Source: Saccharothrix sp. NRRL B-16314 (GTDB lineage Bacteria > Actinomycetota > Actinomycetes > Mycobacteriales > Pseudonocardiaceae). From it: a stretch of 64,000 nucleotides of DNA. The translations under genes were made by a program, and so were the position numbers. The stretch is taken from contig NZ_JNXC01000027.1 of NCBI RefSeq assembly GCF_000716595.1, positions 36,866-100,865 of the forward strand, read 5' to 3'. The first letter of the stretch is position 1; the number at the start of each line of letters is the position of its first letter. Of this stretch, positions 61,061-64,000 are shown piece after piece. The notes beneath the pieces are model-generated. The model was given only the letters and a program-made list of their open reading frames with translations, was not told the origin of the DNA and did not search any database.

Positions 61061-61798
61061 TCACACCAACGGCAGGCTCCGTTGGATCGTCAGCTCACCC
61101 GACGCCAGGCGCACGAATCTTTCGGCGAACGGCTGCCAGACCTCACGGATGTCCTCATGACCTTGTGCGAGGCGGTCCGGATCGAGAGCCCCTGGACGTG
61201 CCGCGGCCACCGCCTCCGGGTTGTCGGCCGCCCACCGCACGACCATCTCCGGGGTCGTCTCGATGTGGAACTGCACGCCGTAGGCCCGGTCACCGACGCG
61301 GAACGCCTCGTTGGCGCACTTCGGGGACGACGCGAGCAGCAGCGCCGTCGGCGGCAGCAGCGCGACCTCGTCCCCGTGGAACTGGAGCACGTCCGGCGTC
61401 CACGGCAGCTCGCCGAACAACGGGTCACCGCTCGACGCGTCCCGCTTCGCCACCAGGTCCAGGCCGATCAGCGTGCCGTGCGGACTCCGCCGCACCTGAC
61501 CACCCGTGGCCGCCGCCAGGAGCTGCGCACCCAGGCACACGGCCAGCAACGGCACCCTCTTGGCCACCGCGTGGGACAGGAGCTTGCGCACATCGGCCAG
61601 CCACGGGTGCTCGACGTCGTCCAGCGCGCCCATCGCACCGCCGAGGCACACCACGCCCTGGTAACCGTCAAGGGTCTCCGGCACCGGCCGCTCGTAGGGC
61701 GCGACCACGTCCAGCACCGCCCCGGCGGCGGTCAGCCACTCGCCGAGGCGGGCCGGCGGGTCGTTGCGGTCGGGTTGCAGCACGAGCAGGCGCGTCAC
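61061..61798 (-). CDS. class I glutamine amidotransferase-like protein
   Basis: 245 residues. The nucleophile elbow is LAVCLGAQLLAAA (Cys near residue 94), the catalytic His lies in AYGVQFHIETTPEMV (about 183) and Glu follows two positions on (E185). The domain stands alone, as in GMP-synthase-like or gamma-glutamyl-hydrolase-type proteins (PuuD/YfeJ group). It may transfer ammonia to an unidentified partner or hydrolyse a gamma-glutamyl compound. Confidence 0.88.
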   Translation of the reverse strand: MTRLLVLQPDRNDPPARLGEWLTAAGAVLDVVAPYERPVPETLDGYQGVVCLGGAMGALDDVEHPWLADVRKLLSHAVAKRVPLLAVCLGAQLLAAATGGQVRRSPHGTLIGLDLVAKRDASSGDPLFGELPWTPDVLQFHGDEVALLPPTALLLASSPKCANEAFRVGDRAYGVQFHIETTPEMVVRWAADNPEAVAAARPGALDPDRLAQGHEDIREVWQPFAERFVRLASGELTIQRSLPLV

Positions 61799-61813
61799 CC
61801 GACCGAGGGTAGA

Positions 61814-62296
61814 TCAGCAGTCGCAGCTGATGCCTTGCAGGGCCGTTCCGCCTGCCCCGGTGCCGCCCACCGCTGTCCCGTCCACCCCGGTGCCGTCCAC
61901 CCCTGTGCCGTCGACCGGGTAGCCGGACGCCCGCCAGGCGGTGATGCCACCGGCCAGCCGCTTCACCTTGAACCCGAGCGTCGACAGCTTGAGCGCGCCC
62001 TTCGTGGCGGCGTTGCACTCGAAGCTCTCGCAGTAGCAGACGTAGACGAGGTCGCGGTCCCAGCCGGCGGTCGTCGTCTCGTCCATGTCCCAGTGCGGGA
62101 GGTTCAGCGCGCCGGGGATGTGGGCACGGGCGAACGCCTCGGCGCTGCGCGTCTCGACGAGCTGGAAGCCCTCGGTGTCGCCTGCCTCCAGGTCCCGGAC
62201 CACGTCGTCCGGGTCGGCCTCGAAGGCCAGTTCCGCGGCGAAGAACGCGGCGGCGGCAGCGGGGTCGGCGGCGGGGAAGCGGAGCGTGTTGGTCAT
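61814..62296 (-). CDS. rhodanese-like protein with repetitive C-terminus
   Basis: 160 residues. Rhodanese fold: FQLVETRSAEAFARAHIPGA, NLPHWD, and the active loop YVCYCESFECNAATKGALKL with the catalytic Cys probably in CESFEC. LAGGITAWRASGYPV closes the domain. The last ~30 residues are VDGTGVDGTGVDGTAVGGTG-type repeats encoded by 15-bp tandem units and end in CDC. Divergent from an Lrp regulator, a frequent pairing. It probably transfers sulfur to an unknown acceptor. Confidence 0.85.
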   Translation of the reverse strand: MTNTLRFPAADPAAAAAFFAAELAFEADPDDVVRDLEAGDTEGFQLVETRSAEAFARAHIPGALNLPHWDMDETTTAGWDRDLVYVCYCESFECNAATKGALKLSTLGFKVKRLAGGITAWRASGYPVDGTGVDGTGVDGTAVGGTGAGGTALQGISCDC

Positions 62297-62375
62297 GACT
62301 AAATGGTGGCTGACCAGCGTGTTCTTCCCCATGCGGAAGTCAAGGTGTTGAGCCGTCGCGGCTTACGATTCCACG

Positions 62376-62840
62376 GTGGAACTGGACGATCTGGATTGGA
62401 AGTTGTTGGACCTGCTCCAGCGGGACGGGCGGATGACGTTCACCGAGCTGGCCAAGCGCGTCTCGCTGTCCGCGCCCGCGACGACCGAACGGGTGCGGCG
62501 GCTGGAACAGGCCGGGATCGTCACCGGGTACGTCGCGGTCGTCGACACCCAGCGGCTCGGGCTGCCGATCGAGGCCATCGTCCGGGTGCGGGTGCGCAGC
62601 CTCGACACGCCCCGGTTCCGGGACCGGGTGGTGACGATGGCCCAGGTGCGCGACGCCGACCACGTGACCGGTGACGACTGCTGGCTGCTGCGCGTCGTGT
62701 GCCGGTCGATGGTGGAGCTGGAGGAGTTCGTCGAGCAGGCCCAGCGGTACGGCGACACGACCACGTCCCTCGTGTTCTCCTCGCACGCCCGGAACCGGCC
62801 GGTGACGCAGGAGCTCTTCAGGGGCATCGCATCGCCGTGA
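62376..62840 (+). CDS. Lrp/AsnC family transcriptional regulator
   Basis: 154 residues, a standard Lrp. N-terminal HTH (residues 4-50: DLDWKLLDLLQRDGRMTFTE, then AKRVSLSAPATTERVRRLEQ) and C-terminal RAM effector domain (VRDADHVTGDDCWLLRVVCR). The GTG at 62376 is 79 bp from the divergent rhodanese gene, so it most likely controls that gene and itself in response to an amino acid. Confidence 0.94.
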   Translation: MELDDLDWKLLDLLQRDGRMTFTELAKRVSLSAPATTERVRRLEQAGIVTGYVAVVDTQRLGLPIEAIVRVRVRSLDTPRFRDRVVTMAQVRDADHVTGDDCWLLRVVCRSMVELEEFVEQAQRYGDTTTSLVFSSHARNRPVTQELFRGIASP

Positions 62841-62861
62841 CGGCAACCACCGGGCCGCGGT

Positions 62862-63725
62862 TCAGCCCCCAGCCGGGGTGAACACGAACTCGGCCGAGTC
62901 GACCAGGGGCCGGAACCCGATCCGCTGGTAGATCGAGTTCGACGTCGGGTTGGCCAGGTCCGTGTAGAGCACGACGTGCTCGGCGCCGTTGTCCCGCGCC
63001 CACGCCGCGCAGGCCGCGGTGACCGCCGCGCCGTACCCGTGCCTGCGGTGCTCCGGCGGGGTGTAGACGGGACCGATGCGGGCCATGCCGGACGCCGGTG
63101 CGTTCGCCGCCGCCCAGGACACAGGGGTGTCGCCGTGGCACCAGATCAGGTTGCCGTACCCGGCCTCCAGGCTGACGCGCAGCGATCGTTCCGCGTGCTC
63201 TTCGGCGGCCTCGTCCCGGACTTGGCCGGTGGCCTCCACACCGAACTCCGCGCGCCAGCGGGCCAGCAGGGCGATGTCGTCCACCGTGGCAAGACGGGCG
63301 CGGCCCGGGATGTCCGGCAGCTCCAGGTCCTTCAGCACGTAGAGGCGCATCGCCATGTGCTCGCGCGCCCCGCACCCGGTGCGTGCGGCCCAGGCGACGA
63401 CGAACGCCTCCACCGAGTCCCGCGGACCGTTGACGCCCGGCAGTTCGACATCACCCGCCAGGAGGTCCGCCACGGCCTCCGCCCACTGCGGCGGGACACC
63501 GCTCAACGTCAACGGCCACGGCGGGGTGCGCAGGGCCGCGGCCACCAGGACGTCGTCTTCGGTGACGGTGACCAGAAGCGGCGGCTCGTCGTCCGGGTCG
63601 GGGTGGTTGAGCCAGCGGTCCACCGCCGCGATCGGAATGGTGTGGAACACCGGGTCGGCGTTGAAGAAGTCCTTGGTCCGCGCCCAGAACTCCGCCAGAT
63701 CGTCGTGCTTGGTCACCTCGGCCAC
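62862..63725 (-). CDS. GNAT family N-acetyltransferase
   Basis: 287 residues. The C-terminal GNAT domain has ARIGPVYTPPEHRRHGYGAA (acetyl-CoA loop R-R-H-G-Y-G-A, about residues 217-236) and NPTSNSIYQRIGFRPLVD near the end. The N-terminal ~130 are a divergent second half, as in double-GNAT proteins of actinobacteria. Acceptor unknown. It ends 22 bp before the stop of the Lrp gene, convergent. Confidence 0.9.
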   Translation of the reverse strand: MAEVTKHDDLAEFWARTKDFFNADPVFHTIPIAAVDRWLNHPDPDDEPPLLVTVTEDDVLVAAALRTPPWPLTLSGVPPQWAEAVADLLAGDVELPGVNGPRDSVEAFVVAWAARTGCGAREHMAMRLYVLKDLELPDIPGRARLATVDDIALLARWRAEFGVEATGQVRDEAAEEHAERSLRVSLEAGYGNLIWCHGDTPVSWAAANAPASGMARIGPVYTPPEHRRHGYGAAVTAACAAWARDNGAEHVVLYTDLANPTSNSIYQRIGFRPLVDSAEFVFTPAGG

Positions 63726-63742
63726 GAGACGGACGGTAACGC

Positions 63743-63788
63743 AAAAAAGCCTTCAGGGGCACTCGATCAACGAGTGCCCCTGAAGGCG
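63743..63788 (-). terminator. rRNA operon terminator
   Basis: GCCTTCAGGGGCACTCG pairs perfectly with CGAGTGCCCCTGAAGGC around ATCAA, followed on the minus strand by six T residues. It lies just beyond the 5S 3' end. Confidence 0.92.
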
Positions 63789-63795
63789 AAAAATT

Positions 63796-63840
63796 GTTCG
63801 GCGGCGTCCTACTCTCCCACACCCTCACGAGTGCAGTAAC
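63796..63840 (-). rRNA. rrf: 5S rRNA 3' segment (apparently internally deleted gene)
   Basis: On the minus strand TACTGCACTCGTGAGGGTGT followed by GGGAGAGTAGGACGCCGCCG matches the last ~45 nt of actinobacterial 5S rRNA. The first two thirds, including the invariant loop with CCGAACCCGG and the 5' strand complementary to CCGCCGAAC, are not found between this segment and the 23S end; only spacer-like sequence lies there. The junction reads GTGTTAC/TGCACTC. Confidence 0.7.
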
Positions 63841-63953
63841 ACTATGAAATTACCAACCCGTAGGCACCAGAACCCAAACCCCCTAACAGGCTTGGATCTG
63901 GTGGTCCGGTTCGGTTCTTTCAGAACCGCACAGTGGATGCGTAGCGTCTTCAT

Positions 63954-64000
63954 GACAAGTCCTCGGCCTATTAGTACCGGTCAACTCCAGCCGTTACCGA
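63954..64000 (-). rRNA. rrl: 23S rRNA, 3' end only
   Basis: The minus strand ends CTGGAGTTGACCGGTACTAA and TAGGCCGAGGACTTGTC, the typical 3' terminus of actinobacterial 23S rRNA. The rest lies beyond the window. The 3' boundary is approximate. Confidence 0.88.

Overview
The window is GC-rich, densely coded chromosomal DNA from an actinomycete, most likely Pseudonocardiaceae (Saccharothrix/Lentzea-like). Support comes from many GTG/TTG starts, a WhiB7 with an AT-hook, actinobacterial marker families (UPF0182, PPA1309, DUF4191, DUF5679), a prfB without the programmed frameshift, a GlnR-type box upstream of glnA, and a tmRNA tag ending in DQRAFALAA. The genus is an inference; no search was run.

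Layout. 0-10.7 kb: the end of a prenyl synthase gene, a YCII/ECF42-type sigma pair, a RibD-like reductase, a cytochrome P450 and a broken paralogue of it, an ABC-2 exporter operon (RHH regulator, DUF4097 protein, ATPase, permease), and a TetR/amidohydrolase divergon. 10.7-18.1 kb: a decayed accessory island next to tRNA-Ala. It holds gene remnants, a DUF6973 fragment with a lipoprotein, a putative modification-dependent HNH endonuclease, an HhH membrane protein, a transposase fragment and an XRE-like pseudogene. 18.2-26 kb: DsbA-like protein, MFS exporter, GNAT, glycosyltransferase, HrpB helicase and a small HTH/hydrolase operon. 26-34 kb: trans-translation and division genes (ssrA, smpB, ftsX, ftsE, prfB) with an inserted two-component system, then two identical initiator tRNAs. 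34-46.5 kb: conserved actinobacterial membrane and protease genes, a ThiF/TOMM-like protein with an ABC1 kinase, and a long C-rich spacer. 46.5-50.9 kb: whiB7 with an attenuated leader, uvrD2 and a DUF4191 gene. 51-64 kb: glnA and its modifier glnE, Pit phosphate transport, an Lrp/rhodanese divergon, and the 3' end of an rRNA operon whose 5S gene looks internally deleted.

Genes that act together: ssrA with smpB and prfB (ribosome rescue and termination); ftsE with ftsX; glnA with glnE under a predicted GlnR site; the YCII protein with its ECF sigma factor; and the RHH-DUF4097-ABC operon, fronted by a striking helically phased array of about eleven 11-bp boxes that looks like a multi-site operator. 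That array, the whiB7 leader, the 5S deletion and two inverted pairs of DnaA-box-like sites are the main points of interest.
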